A stretch of 64,000 bases of DNA from Natrinema pellirubrum DSM 15624 (GTDB lineage Archaea > Halobacteriota > Halobacteria > Halobacteriales > Natrialbaceae): positions 3,100,001 through 3,164,000 of the forward strand of contig NC_019962.1 in the NCBI RefSeq assembly GCF_000230735.2, in the 5' to 3' direction. A program made the position numbers and the translations under genes. Numbering within the stretch: the first letter of the stretch is position 1; each line of letters begins with the position of its first letter. Under the pieces are notes generated by a model, which was given only the letters and a program-made list of their open reading frames with translations, was not told the origin of the DNA and made no database searches. Positions 1 to 7,709 of this stretch are shown here, piece by piece.

Positions 1-642
1 AAACAGCGCGCCGGGCACGCCCGTCATCGTCACGTCGAATCCCAGCCGGTCGGCGTAGAACGACCGCGCCGCCTCAAGCGAGGACATCTCGAGATGGACG
101 TGGCCGATCGTCGTTCCGTCGGGGACCAGTTGCGGCCCCGCGGGAGCCGGCCCGGCATCGCCGGCGGCCGCGAGGGTATCGAGGTCGAGCGGCGCGCCGG
201 CGGCCCGGATGGTGCCGTCGTCGGCCCGCGGCCACGCCGCTCGGGGCCGGTCGCGGTAGATCTCGACTCCGTTACCCGCGGGATCCGTACAGTACAGCGC
301 CTCGCTGATGCCGTGATCGGAGGCCCCCTCGAGCGTCCAGCCATCCCGGAGTCGCTCGAGGGCGGCGGCAAGCGCTGCCCGCGAGGGGACCCGGAAGGCG
401 ATGTGATAGAGACCGGCCGCCCGCTCGTCGCGCGACGCGACGGTCGAGTCCTCGCGGACGACCAGCAGTGCCGTCCCCTCGGTTCCGAGGGTCGTCGTTC
501 GATCGGCCCGCTCTAACACACGGAGGCCGACGGTGTCGCGGTAGAAGTCGACGGTCGCAGTGCGGTCGGCGACCACCAGTGCGGCCCGGCCGAGTCGGGT
601 GCCGTCCGGAAGCGTCGGGGATGGATCCGAAGACGCAGTCAT
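1..642 (-). CDS. VOC-family ring-cleaving dioxygenase/glyoxalase-like protein (3' end outside window)
   Basis: This reading frame starts at the ATG read from 642 downward and runs off the left edge; 214 residues are visible. It holds two vicinal-oxygen-chelate repeats, as in catechol-2,3-dioxygenase (CatE-like) proteins. The first has YHIAF near residue 80 and NGVEIYRD near residue 125; the second opens with GHVHLEM near residue 185. These His and Glu residues are the usual metal ligands of the fold. The family cleaves catechol rings or acts on glyoxal-type thiol adducts, and the substrate cannot be read here. A CTTAGG box lies about 26 bases upstream of the ATG, which fits a leaderless transcript. 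The protein is probably cytosolic. Confidence 0.8.
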   Translation of the reverse strand, partial: MTASSDPSPTLPDGTRLGRAALVVADRTATVDFYRDTVGLRVLERADRTTTLGTEGTALLVVREDSTVASRDERAAGLYHIAFRVPSRAALAAALERLRDGWTLEGASDHGISEALYCTDPAGNGVEIYRDRPRAAWPRADDGTIRAAGAPLDLDTLAAAGDAGPAPAGPQLVPDGTTIGHVHLEMSSLEAARSFYADRLGFDVTMTGVPGALF

Positions 643-1747
643 ACGTGTCCTACGGGCTCGAGGCCCCTAAGTGGCTCTTTCGGCCAAATGCCGACGACGG
701 ACGTCGATCGGCTCGTTGACTCCACCACCGCCAGGGACCGGGCTCCGAACACCATTTCTGTATCGCCATATGTAGTTTATACCTGTGGTGCAGGGGAGAG
801 TACCGACCGAGCGTGATCGGACCGCGATCGCTCGAATGAGTCGCCGCAAACAACCGGACTCGTGCCGATAGCGACGCGTCGCAGCCCGGTCGCGGTCCGC
901 GCGGGCTTCGATACTCAGGGACTGAACGGACGGCCACCCGAGGACGTCATCGCCGTCCGCAAGTAACGACGAGCCGAAACAGCCCTGAAATGGCGTCCGC
1001 AGTCGAAGGGGAAGGTTCGAACCGACGACCGATCGCCGTAGTCGACCACCCGGGCACGACTCTGACGACGACCGGCAACTCATCCGTTCGGCCGATCGCG
1101 GGCGACTCATCGACAGCGATCGGCGACGACCGGACTTCCCGTGGCCACCCGGCCCGCTCGAGTCCGATCGGAATCCGGTTCTCGTCCGACGGTCGGGAAC
1201 CGTCGTCACCGGCCTCAAACCCCTGGGTCACGACCCGAAAACCGGCCGCTCCGAACGGGCCGATACCGACTCGAGCCACCCGGTGGTATCGTGGAAACTC
1301 GATCGCCGACGAACGACGGATTCGACTGCAGCGTTGCAGTCGACCGTCGCGGCCCGGAGTCCCGGTCGTGACTGACGCCGTGCCATCGGCCGTGAAATCG
1401 TGTGAACTGGCAACGATGGCCAGGTACTGAGGGAGACGAACCGATCGTCGGCCCAGTTGCCGGTCGGAACGATCGGTCCATCGAGTCGAGTGGCGCTTGC
1501 TCCGAGGTCAGAACGGGAACGTCCGTTCGAACAGTATCTCATAAACTACATACTGCTATAGCAATTCCTATACTGGGCCGGACGGACATCGACTGCGTCG
1601 GAGCGGCCCTAATCGGAGATTGGCCGGACGGAACGGGGTGATCGACGGTCCGAAACGGAATCGAAACTGCGGCGTCGCCGCGAGCGGTCCCACGGGGCGG
1701 ACGATACGGATCGCATACTAATGGCGGCGGTCGGCGCGGGCGTAGAT
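643..1747. other. gene-free stretch of about 1.1 kb
   Basis: No frame here has haloarchaeal protein character; the open frames on both strands are Arg/Ser/Pro-rich and typical of non-coding GC-rich DNA. Two AT-rich islands stand out. One is at about 754-790 with TTTATA at 774-779. The other is at about 1532-1575 with the palindrome TGCTATAGCA at 1554-1563 and three ATACTG or CAGTAT words. These could be unlinked promoters or remnants of a lost gene. Confidence 0.5.
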
Positions 1748-2605
1748 ATGATACCGGACCCGACGGGATCGTTCACGACCGACCTCCAGCGGCGCGTCTA
1801 CGAGTACGTCGAGCGTAACGGAGCCGTCACTCGCGACGAGCTGGCCCGCTCGATCACGGTCGACGACGGCCGGGCCACCTCCAAGCCCGCGCGGTCGGGG
1901 ACCTACACCGAGTCGGTGCCGCCGACGCCGGACGAACTCCGCACGTGTCTCGAGGCACTGCAGGCGGAGGGACATCTGACCGAGACCGACGGCAAGCTTC
2001 GGGTCGCGCTCGCGGCGACGACGACGGACCTCGACTGCGAGGACGGGCGCGTCACCATCCGGCCGGCACGCGGGCGGGACCGAGCGGGGATCATCGAGAC
2101 GATGCGGACGGTCGCCGCCGATGGGCCGTACGTCGTCGCCGACCACGTCGCGACCGACCTCGAGCGCGATCGGGCGCTCGTACGAGCCAACGAGGACCGG
2201 GCGCGGGTCGTCTTCACCGCGATCCTCGAGCCGGCGTCCGATGACGAGGACGAGTCGGAAGCGGATTCCGGCGGAAACGCGGACGCGTCGACGGACGGCG
2301 ACGTCGTCGGCTGGCTCCACGTCGATGCACCCGAACGCCGGGCGCTCCGTCATACCGCCGAGGTGACCGTCGGCGTCGATCCCGACCACCGCCGGGAGGG
2401 AATCGGCACCGAACTGCTCGAATACGGCCTCGAGTGGGCGATCGGCGCGGGCTACGAGAAGTGCTACCAGCACGTCCCCGCGACCAACGACGGGGCGATC
2501 GCCTTCCTCGAGGAGAACGGCTGGGAGCGGGAGGGAACCCACGAGAGGCAGTACTGTCTCGACGGCGAGTACGTCGACGAGGTCATGCTGGCGATCTGGC
2601 CGTAG
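1748..2605 (+). CDS. winged-helix plus GNAT N-acetyltransferase fusion protein
   Basis: The protein has 285 residues. Residues 1-90 look like a winged-helix or helical module with two segments (DLQRRVYEYVERNGAVTRDE and a later PDELRTCLEALQAEG). Residues 100-285 form a GNAT acetyltransferase, with the acetyl-CoA loop HRREGIGTELLEYGLEWA near residue 215 and the typical late motif ATNDGAIAFLEENGWE. An acidic low-complexity loop near residues 160-185 is inserted before the core strands. GNAT enzymes move an acetyl group from acetyl-CoA to an amine; the substrate is unknown. The ATG at 1748 is preferred over 1721 because an ATACTA box lies about 28 bases before it. It stands alone between two gaps. 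Confidence 0.75.
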   Translation: MIPDPTGSFTTDLQRRVYEYVERNGAVTRDELARSITVDDGRATSKPARSGTYTESVPPTPDELRTCLEALQAEGHLTETDGKLRVALAATTTDLDCEDGRVTIRPARGRDRAGIIETMRTVAADGPYVVADHVATDLERDRALVRANEDRARVVFTAILEPASDDEDESEADSGGNADASTDGDVVGWLHVDAPERRALRHTAEVTVGVDPDHRREGIGTELLEYGLEWAIGAGYEKCYQHVPATNDGAIAFLEENGWEREGTHERQYCLDGEYVDEVMLAIWP

Positions 2606-2697
2606 CACACTGGAGAGCGAGTCGATCCGTCGCATCGGCCTCGACGAATACGCTGTTTGGCGGTAGCACTATACATAGCCACAGTGGACTCGGACGC

Positions 2698-3261
2698 ATG
2701 GAATCGAATCAGTTCGCCGAACTCGGCGTATTGGGAGTACTCGCAGAGGAGCCCGCCGACACGGAAACCGTCCGCGAGCGGCTCCGGCACAACTTCAGTC
2801 GATACTGGACAGCGGGGTACGGGGCGCTCGAGCCGACCGTCGAGCGGCTCCGGGAGGTGGGTCACGTCACGGCGGTCACGTCGGTCACGGAGGCGGGCCG
2901 CCGGGAAACCGAGTACGCGATCACGGACAACGGTCGCGAGCGACTTCGGACGCTGCTGAACGAGCCGATCCCCGACGACGAGATTCCGATGGGCGGCCCG
3001 CGACTCGTTCTGACGATCGGCTTTCTCCATCACCTCCCGACCGACGAACGGCGCGACCGGCTCGCCGCGTTGATCGATCGGTTCGAACGGGCCCGCAGCC
3101 GATGGCACGACGTCAAAGCGACTCACGAAGAGACGCTGGCGGAGCCGACCGGGTACCGGCGTGATCTGCAGGACCTCGCGATCCGGCTCGTCGACACGTA
3201 CTGCCAGTGGCTGACCGAGCTGTGGGACGAATTGGAGGCCGAGCCACAGCGTCGGTCGTGA
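2698..3261 (+). CDS. PadR-family transcriptional regulator with C-terminal effector domain
   Basis: The protein has 187 residues. The N-terminal winged helix (residues 5-85) has the PadR pattern GVLAEEP, TVERLREVGHVTAV, RRETEYAITDNGRERL. The C-terminal half is helical with the DTYCQWLTELWDELEAE tail typical of the PadR C-terminal (Vir_C-like) dimerisation domain. PadR proteins are usually repressors of transport or stress genes released by a small ligand. An ACTATACATA box at about 2668-2676 sits about 25 bases before the ATG at 2698 and fixes the start; in-frame upstream sequence is non-coding. The target is not evident from the neighbours. Confidence 0.85.
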   Translation: MESNQFAELGVLGVLAEEPADTETVRERLRHNFSRYWTAGYGALEPTVERLREVGHVTAVTSVTEAGRRETEYAITDNGRERLRTLLNEPIPDDEIPMGGPRLVLTIGFLHHLPTDERRDRLAALIDRFERARSRWHDVKATHEETLAEPTGYRRDLQDLAIRLVDTYCQWLTELWDELEAEPQRRS

Positions 3262-3355
3262 CCCCATCCCGTCGGTACTCGCGGAGCGCCGGACGCCGAC
3301 ACCATCGCAAGGACGGAGGACCATCTTCTTGCCAGTTGATCCCATATCATGCCGC

Positions 3356-3742
3356 ATGGAGGAAATTTCCCTTGGCGTACCGGAGCCGATCCTCGAGCGA
3401 CTGCCGGACGACGACGAGAGCGCGGCGGCGGACATGCACAAGGCCGTCGCGGGCTGGGAGGACCAACTCAACCGCGTCCGCAAGGAGGCCGAAGACGACC
3501 GCGAGGCCGCCGGACGGATACTCGAGGCCATCGAACGGTTCGAGGAGCGCTACGAGACCTACGACGCGTTCGTGCCCGAACTCCGGGCGTGGGGCCAGTC
3601 GCCGATCTACGCGATCGCGTGGCGGACGCTGTACGCCGACGTGATCGCCCAACTGTACGACCACGACGACCTCGCCGACCATCTCGACCGGGAGCGAAAC
3701 GCGCGACTTGTCGAGGACGGCATTCGGCTGCAGGACCTGTAG
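3356..3742 (+). CDS. conserved haloarchaeal hypothetical protein, mostly helical
   Basis: The protein has 128 residues and is acidic and mainly alpha-helical, with no signal peptide or membrane segment. A central segment (about residues 25-65) rich in Glu, Arg and Ala looks amphipathic and may be a coiled coil. I do not recognise the family. The ATG at 3356 gives the sequence MEEISLGVPEPILERLPD, which fits better than the in-frame ATG at 3329. The MITE at 3772-3922 begins 29 bases after its stop codon, so its transcript may read into the element. Confidence 0.65.
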   Translation: MEEISLGVPEPILERLPDDDESAAADMHKAVAGWEDQLNRVRKEAEDDREAAGRILEAIERFEERYETYDAFVPELRAWGQSPIYAIAWRTLYADVIAQLYDHDDLADHLDRERNARLVEDGIRLQDL

Positions 3743-3765
3743 CGACGGCGACCCGTTTCGAACCG

Positions 3766-3928
3766 TCTTCTTAGCGTGTCATAGAATACGTCTCATACCC
3801 TCAACTTGGCGATTATACAGCTTCCAATTCGCGTGTAATCCTATGAATTTCGTCAGTCATGGGTTTTGCTCAAGGGCGAAACCGTGAACAACGCCTCCTG
3901 AGAACTATTCTATGACACGCTCTCTTCT
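3766..3928. mobile_element. MITE with terminal inverted repeats and 6-bp target duplication
   Basis: A non-coding element of 151 bp lies at 3772-3922. Its ends carry the perfect 16-base inverted repeat AGCGTGTCATAGAATA (3773-3788) and its complement (3906-3921). After two mismatches another five bases (TCTCA) pair, giving about 23-base termini. The element is flanked by the direct repeat TCTTCT at 3766-3771 and 3923-3928, the expected target-site duplication. The inside is distinctly AT-richer than the surroundings and has no open frame. A transposase acting in trans is implied; none is in the window, and the parent IS family was not identified. Confidence 0.85.
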
Positions 3929-3966
3929 CCCAAGCGTTGAAACTTCAGGACGGCGTAGGAAACGGT

Positions 3967-4317
3967 ATGTCATTCGCCGTCTCCCACGCCGGAACGACGC
4001 ATCTCACCCTCCATGGAGGATCCGATACCACCGCCTGCAACGAGGCCGAGGCCGAACTCGCCGAGGCCCTCGAGGCGCTCGTTGCGGCGGGCCGGCTGAC
4101 CGATTGGGAGATCGCCGACGCCGACGTGTACGAACACCCGACCGCGCCGTTCGATCCCTACACGATCGCGCTCGAGTTCGCGGTGACGGTGACCGTCGAC
4201 GCCGACGATGCCGACGCGGCGGCCGAGGAAGGGATGGCCGCGATCGAGGCGGCGCTCGCCGGGACCGACGCCGAGCCCAACGACGACGCGTCGTCGCCGA
4301 CGGTCGAACCGATCTAA
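3967..4317 (+). CDS. conserved haloarchaeal hypothetical protein upstream of a SAMP/MoaD-like gene
   Basis: The protein has 116 residues and is small, acidic and soluble. It has an alternating beta-alpha-beta look (MSFAVSHAGTTHLTLHGG, then an Ala/Glu helix, then FDPYTIALEFAVTVTVDADD) and a disordered acidic tail. No known motif was seen. The start at 3967 is chosen because translation from 3937 would begin inside less protein-like sequence close to the MITE. It lies 45 bases after the MITE, so the element may have replaced or altered its promoter. It is 68 bases ahead of the SAMP3-like gene on the same strand and may be co-transcribed with it. Confidence 0.65.
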   Translation: MSFAVSHAGTTHLTLHGGSDTTACNEAEAELAEALEALVAAGRLTDWEIADADVYEHPTAPFDPYTIALEFAVTVTVDADDADAAAEEGMAAIEAALAGTDAEPNDDASSPTVEPI

Positions 4318-4385
4318 GAACGGCCGCCGCGTCCCGGGACCGCGTTACCGGACGGACTTATGTCGCTGGACGGCGAGTACGTGGT

Positions 4386-4664
4386 ATGGACATCGATCTC
4401 CGATTCTTCGCCACGTTCCGGGAAGCCGTCGGCGAGAAGGAGCGAACGCGAACCGTGGCGGACGACGCCACCGTCGGCGACGTCCTCGCGAGCCTCGAGG
4501 CCGAGTACGAGGGCCTCGAGGGGCAGCTACTCGCCGATGGCGAGGTTCGGCCGCAACTGAGCGTGTTGAAAAACGGCCGCAACGTGGTCCACATGGAGGG
4601 CGTCGACACGACGCTCGAAGCGGGCGACGTGGTGTCGGTGTTCCCGCCGGTCGCCGGCGGGTAG
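4386..4664 (+). CDS. samp3: ubiquitin-like small archaeal modifier protein (SAMP3/MoaD type)
   Basis: The protein has 92 residues with a beta-grasp fold and the C-terminal VFPPVAGG. The terminal di-Gly is the site adenylated by an E1-like enzyme (UbaA in Haloferax) before thiocarboxylate formation or isopeptide linkage to target lysines. FFATFREAVG at the N-terminus and VLKNGRNVVHMEG in the middle match my memory of Haloferax volcanii SAMP3 (HVO_2177) better than SAMP1. It may serve in molybdopterin synthesis, protein modification or both. The only Lys residues are few (near positions 18 and 63), as usual for this family. Assignment to SAMP3 is from recalled similarity, not a search. Confidence 0.85.
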   Translation: MDIDLRFFATFREAVGEKERTRTVADDATVGDVLASLEAEYEGLEGQLLADGEVRPQLSVLKNGRNVVHMEGVDTTLEAGDVVSVFPPVAGG

Positions 4665-4732
4665 GGTGAAATCGGGCGGTGATCCGGGGGATTTCCCCGA
4701 CGCTTTTGTTGGTCGGTCGAAACGATCAGCGT

Positions 4733-4942
4733 ATGCTCGACGAAGCCGCCGAACTCGTCTTCGAGTTGGGGGTCGACCGCCTCATCGAGCGGACCGACGA
4801 CCGGTCGCGAATCCAGCAGGCCTGTCTGTTCCTCGGGGTCGTCGCTGCACTGATCGCGATCGCGCTGGCGGCTGTCAGTGGCCTCCTGTACGGGGCCGCC
4901 GCTGGCGTCGTCGCGCTAGCGCTGTTGCGCTACGGCGCGTGA
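4733..4942 (+). CDS. small membrane protein, two predicted helices
   Basis: The protein has 69 residues. A charged N-terminal segment of about 25 residues (MLDEAAELVFELGVDRLIER) is followed by two hydrophobic stretches at about residues 27-46 and 49-66, which should form a hairpin in the membrane. I do not recognise the family. The ATG at 4733 is used because the sequence before it (from 4679) contains the promoter-like GCTTTTGTTGG at 4701-4711. Confidence 0.6.
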   Translation: MLDEAAELVFELGVDRLIERTDDRSRIQQACLFLGVVAALIAIALAAVSGLLYGAAAGVVALALLRYGA

Positions 4943-5015
4943 ATCCGAGCGGACGCCCCCGATAGCTGCGGGCACTTTCGAGAACGCTTTAGGCCTCGTG
5001 ATACTCGAGTCGAAC

Positions 5016-5798
5016 GTGACGGAAACCGACAGCAGTGACGCGGATCGCGGTGCCGCCGGTGAGACGCCACCGGACTCGATCGGCGGGGGCCGACCCGCCG
5101 AGGTCGAGGCCGAGTCGGTCACGTTCGATCGCGAAGGGATCCGCGCCGGCTTCCTGACCTGTCTCCCGATCGCCGTCGGCGTCGGCGGCTACGGGATCGC
5201 CTTCGGGATGCTCGCGCGCCAGGCGGGCCTGAGCGTCGCCGAGGCGGCACTGATGAGTGCGACGGTCCTCGCCGGCGCGGCCCAGATCGTCGCCGTCGAG
5301 CTTTGGACCGAGCCGATCCCCATTGCGACCGTCCTCCTCGCGACGCTGGCGATCAACCTCCGGTACTCGCTGATGGGCGCGGCGCTTCGCCCGTGGCTCG
5401 AGCGACTCACCCCGCTTCGGAGCTACGGCAGCCTCCTGCTGATGGCCGACGAGAACTGGGCACTGACGATGCGCGAACTCAAAGACGGAGGCAGCCGGGG
5501 CGCGTTCCTGCTGGGGACCGGGATCGTGATGTGGCTCTTCTGGGTCGCGGCGACGGTCGTCGGCGCGGCCGCCGGCGGCGTGATCGGCGACCCGGCCCGG
5601 TACGGCCTCGATTTCGTCCTCGCGGCGGTCTTCGTCGCGCTCGCGCTCGAACTCTGGGAGGGGCGGGCGACGCTGGTGCCGTGGCTCGTCGCGCTCGCAA
5701 CCGCCGTCGTCGCCGACGCCCTACTGTCCGGCCAGTGGTACATCCTCCTGGGCGGGTTCGCGGCCGCCGCCGTCGAGGTGGTCCGCTATGATGAGTGA
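5016..5798 (+). CDS. azlC: AzlC-family branched-chain amino acid exporter, large subunit
   Basis: The protein has 260 residues. A hydrophilic N-terminal stretch of about 40 residues precedes roughly six to seven membrane helices starting near FLTCLPIAVGVGGYGIAFGM. LMSATVLAGAAQIVAVEL and INLRYSLMGAALRPWL are characteristic AzlC segments. AzlC and AzlD together export branched-chain amino acids or analogues. The GTG at 5016 is preferred to the GTG at 4998 because the CTTTAGG box at 4988-4994 lies about 26 bases before it. The gene overlaps azlD by 11 bases, so the two are translationally coupled. Confidence 0.88.
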   Translation: MTETDSSDADRGAAGETPPDSIGGGRPAEVEAESVTFDREGIRAGFLTCLPIAVGVGGYGIAFGMLARQAGLSVAEAALMSATVLAGAAQIVAVELWTEPIPIATVLLATLAINLRYSLMGAALRPWLERLTPLRSYGSLLLMADENWALTMRELKDGGSRGAFLLGTGIVMWLFWVAATVVGAAAGGVIGDPARYGLDFVLAAVFVALALELWEGRATLVPWLVALATAVVADALLSGQWYILLGGFAAAAVEVVRYDE

Positions 5799-6108
5799 GG
5801 GACCGCTCGCGCTCGATCCGCTCGTCGTCGGCGTCGTCCTCGCGATGGCGATCGTGACCGCCCTCACGAAAATCGGCGGCTTCTGGCTGCTCTCCCGACT
5901 CGAGGTGAGCGATCGAGTCGAAGCCGGCCTCTCGGTCCTGCCGGGCGCGATCGTGATCGCGATCCTCGGACCGGAGCTGGCGGCGGGCGGGCCCGCGGAG
6001 TGGGGCGCAGCCGGCGTCGTGGTGGCGATCATGTGGCGCACCGAGAACATCCTGGTGTCGCTGTGTGGCGGAATCGGCGCCGTCATCGCGTTCCGCGCAC
6101 TCTTGTAA
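5788..6108 (+). CDS. azlD: AzlD-family branched-chain amino acid exporter, small subunit
   Basis: The protein has 106 residues with four predicted membrane helices. The opening LVVGVVLAMAIVTALTKIGG and the later PGAIVIAILGPELAAGG and MWRTENILVSLCGGIGAV follow the AzlD pattern (TYLTRALP-type entry, LPxAxLAAL, WRxRNLLLAVL-like). It is the obligate partner of AzlC in the export complex. Its start lies inside the end of azlC, in another frame. Confidence 0.88.
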   Translation: MMSEGPLALDPLVVGVVLAMAIVTALTKIGGFWLLSRLEVSDRVEAGLSVLPGAIVIAILGPELAAGGPAEWGAAGVVVAIMWRTENILVSLCGGIGAVIAFRALL

Positions 6109-6158
6109 CCCGTTACCGCTGAACGCGATTTTATCCGTCCGGCCGTCGAACCGGGTGT

Positions 6159-6419
6159 ATGGTAACTCGTCTCGAACGGTCCTTTCGCGGCATCTCCGAG
6201 CGGCTCGTCGTCCGCTACCTGACGAATCTGGGTGGCGAGCAGGTCGACGATACGACAGTCGAAGGCGAGGACTGGACGGCGACGTTCTCGTCGGAGCGGG
6301 TCGGCGTCGGCCCGTCGCTGCAACTGACCGAGGTGACGATCGTCTTCGAGGGCGACGAGGAGACCCTCGAGCCGCTGGTCGAGCAGTTCGCACAGAAGGC
6401 GATGCGCGCGGGCGGATAG
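6159..6419 (+). CDS. small conserved haloarchaeal protein, possibly MoaD-related C-terminal (DUF1952-like) domain
   Basis: The protein has 86 residues and is cytosolic, with an alpha-beta plait look: an N-terminal helix (LVVRYLTNLGGEQV), strands (WTATFSSERVGVGPSLQLTEVTIVFEG) and a C-terminal helix. The resemblance to the MoaD-related C-terminal domain is from memory and weak. A GATTTTATCC box at 6127-6136 lies about 27 bases before the ATG, consistent with a leaderless start. The next gene begins directly after its stop codon, so the pair is an operon. Confidence 0.7.
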   Translation: MVTRLERSFRGISERLVVRYLTNLGGEQVDDTTVEGEDWTATFSSERVGVGPSLQLTEVTIVFEGDEETLEPLVEQFAQKAMRAGG

Positions 6420-6791
6420 ATGGCGGGCGAACCGATCGAGGGGCAGGTCCTCCTGCTGACGGCCGCGAAGGCGAGCGTCCCGGCGACCCGACTGCCGGAC
6501 CTCATCGAGCGGGCGCAGGCGAGGGTGGGCCCCGATCGCGAGCGGTACCGCCGGGAGTTCGAGCGATGCTACGCCGACGACGATCTCGAGGCCTTCCTGG
6601 TCGGGTGGGGCCACTGGGAGGAGATCGGCGAGGAGATCGGACTCACCGATCGCGAACTGTCGGCCGTTCGTCGCGCACACGAGGAGCAACTCCTGCGGAT
6701 CGGCCGACGAACCGACCGCGAGGCGGAGTTCGAGACGGCCCTCGAGATCCGCGAGCCGGTGGTCATCGCCACGCCGGAAGACGACGAGTAG
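6420..6791 (+). CDS. conserved haloarchaeal hypothetical protein
   Basis: The protein has 123 residues. The ATG follows the previous stop codon with no spacing. It is mainly helical and charged, with one short strand at each end (GQVLLLTAAKA at the start and PVVIATPEDDE at the end). A conserved-looking core reads AFLVGWGHWEEIGEEIGLTD. There is no signal peptide or membrane segment. I do not recognise the family. Coupling to the preceding 86-residue protein suggests that they act together. Confidence 0.7.
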   Translation: MAGEPIEGQVLLLTAAKASVPATRLPDLIERAQARVGPDRERYRREFERCYADDDLEAFLVGWGHWEEIGEEIGLTDRELSAVRRAHEEQLLRIGRRTDREAEFETALEIREPVVIATPEDDE

Positions 6792-6895
6792 CGGCGGTCA
6801 GCGGCCCCTCGTGGGCGTCGCGGTCGCGCCGCGGCCGCTCGCGGTCGATGGCAACTATAAAGATCGTGTTTCACCTTTGAAGAACCACCCAGACG

Positions 6896-7348
6896 ATGGC
6901 TATCGACCAGGAAACCGAGATGACCGACGCGGAGATCGACGACTTCCTCAGTCGTCACGAGACGGGGGTGTTGTCGCTCGCGCGGACGGACGACCCGTAT
7001 GCGATTCCGATCTCGTACGGCTACGACGACGACGCCCGGGAGTTCTACATGCGGATGGTATCGACGCCCGACAGCGAGAAGCGGCAGTTCCTCGAATCCA
7101 CGCCTGCGGGGCGACTCGTCGTCTACGACGAAGCCGGTTCGACCTACCGGAGCGTCATCGCGACCGGCGAACTACAAAGCATCGAGCCCGCGGAGTTGAC
7201 GCCGGACCAGATCGCCCAGTACGGCGACGCGAAGCGGCCGCTGTTCGAAATCTGGGCCGAAGGGAAGGACGCACTCGACATCGAACTCTACCGCCTCGTG
7301 CCCGCAACGCTGGCGGGACGGCGAACCGAAGTCGATCGAGAGGAGTAA
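6896..7348 (+). CDS. pyridoxamine 5'-phosphate oxidase-family split-barrel flavoprotein
   Basis: The protein has 150 residues. The split-barrel pattern is clear: a start helix (MTDAEIDDFLSRHETGVLSLA), the strand pair DDPYAIPISYGYDD, then RLVVYDEAGSTYRSVIATGELQSIE. Such proteins bind FMN, F420 or haem; in haloarchaea most are unassigned oxidoreductases of this fold. An ACTATAAAG box at 6853-6861 lies about 39 bases upstream, so a leader of roughly 15 bases is expected. It converges with the small zinc-ribbon gene on the other strand, with a 37-base gap. Confidence 0.8.
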   Translation: MAIDQETEMTDAEIDDFLSRHETGVLSLARTDDPYAIPISYGYDDDAREFYMRMVSTPDSEKRQFLESTPAGRLVVYDEAGSTYRSVIATGELQSIEPAELTPDQIAQYGDAKRPLFEIWAEGKDALDIELYRLVPATLAGRRTEVDREE

Positions 7349-7385
7349 GAGCGGGCGATCGGGCCGGTGCCGACTCGGAGCGAGT

Positions 7386-7535
7386 CTAATTCGTCTGCTG
7401 TTCTGCGACGAAGTCCGCCGACGAGACCGATGCCCCACAGACCGGACAGCCGTGTGTAAGCGTGGCCTCGCGCATCGATTCGTTGACCTCGATCTCCTGC
7501 CCGCACTCGGGGCACGTGAACTCGTATCTACTCAT
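7386..7535 (-). CDS. 49-residue zinc-ribbon protein
   Basis: This small gene encodes MSRYEFTCPECGQ, a short linker, then HGCPVCGASVSSADF. Two CPxC knuckles (Cys 8/11 and Cys 30/33) make one treble-clef or rubredoxin-like zinc site. It belongs to the many tiny zinc-finger proteins of haloarchaea (DUF7560-like, from memory); the function is unknown. A long TATATATA run at about 7590-7599 lies about 60 bases upstream of the start on this strand. That distance suggests a leader or a promoter shared with another transcript. Confidence 0.75.
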   Translation of the reverse strand: MSRYEFTCPECGQEIEVNESMREATLTHGCPVCGASVSSADFVAEQQTN

Positions 7536-7709
7536 GTCGGGGGAAACTCGCGTGAACCGTCGGTTGTCTACCGTATAGCTGTACGTCCAGTATATATAGG
7601 GTTGCGGTTCGGTGCCACCGGCCTGTAGGTCCCGTTACGTTCATAGGGTTCGAGTCAGCAGCCGCCGTCCTCGTCCCGTTGTCCCGACCGACGACCGACG
7701 CGTCGTCGG

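Noticed and set aside
667-1430. Overlapping frames in the first gene-free region
   Set aside because: Arg/Ser/Pro-rich and without promoter, motif or codon pattern of this genome.
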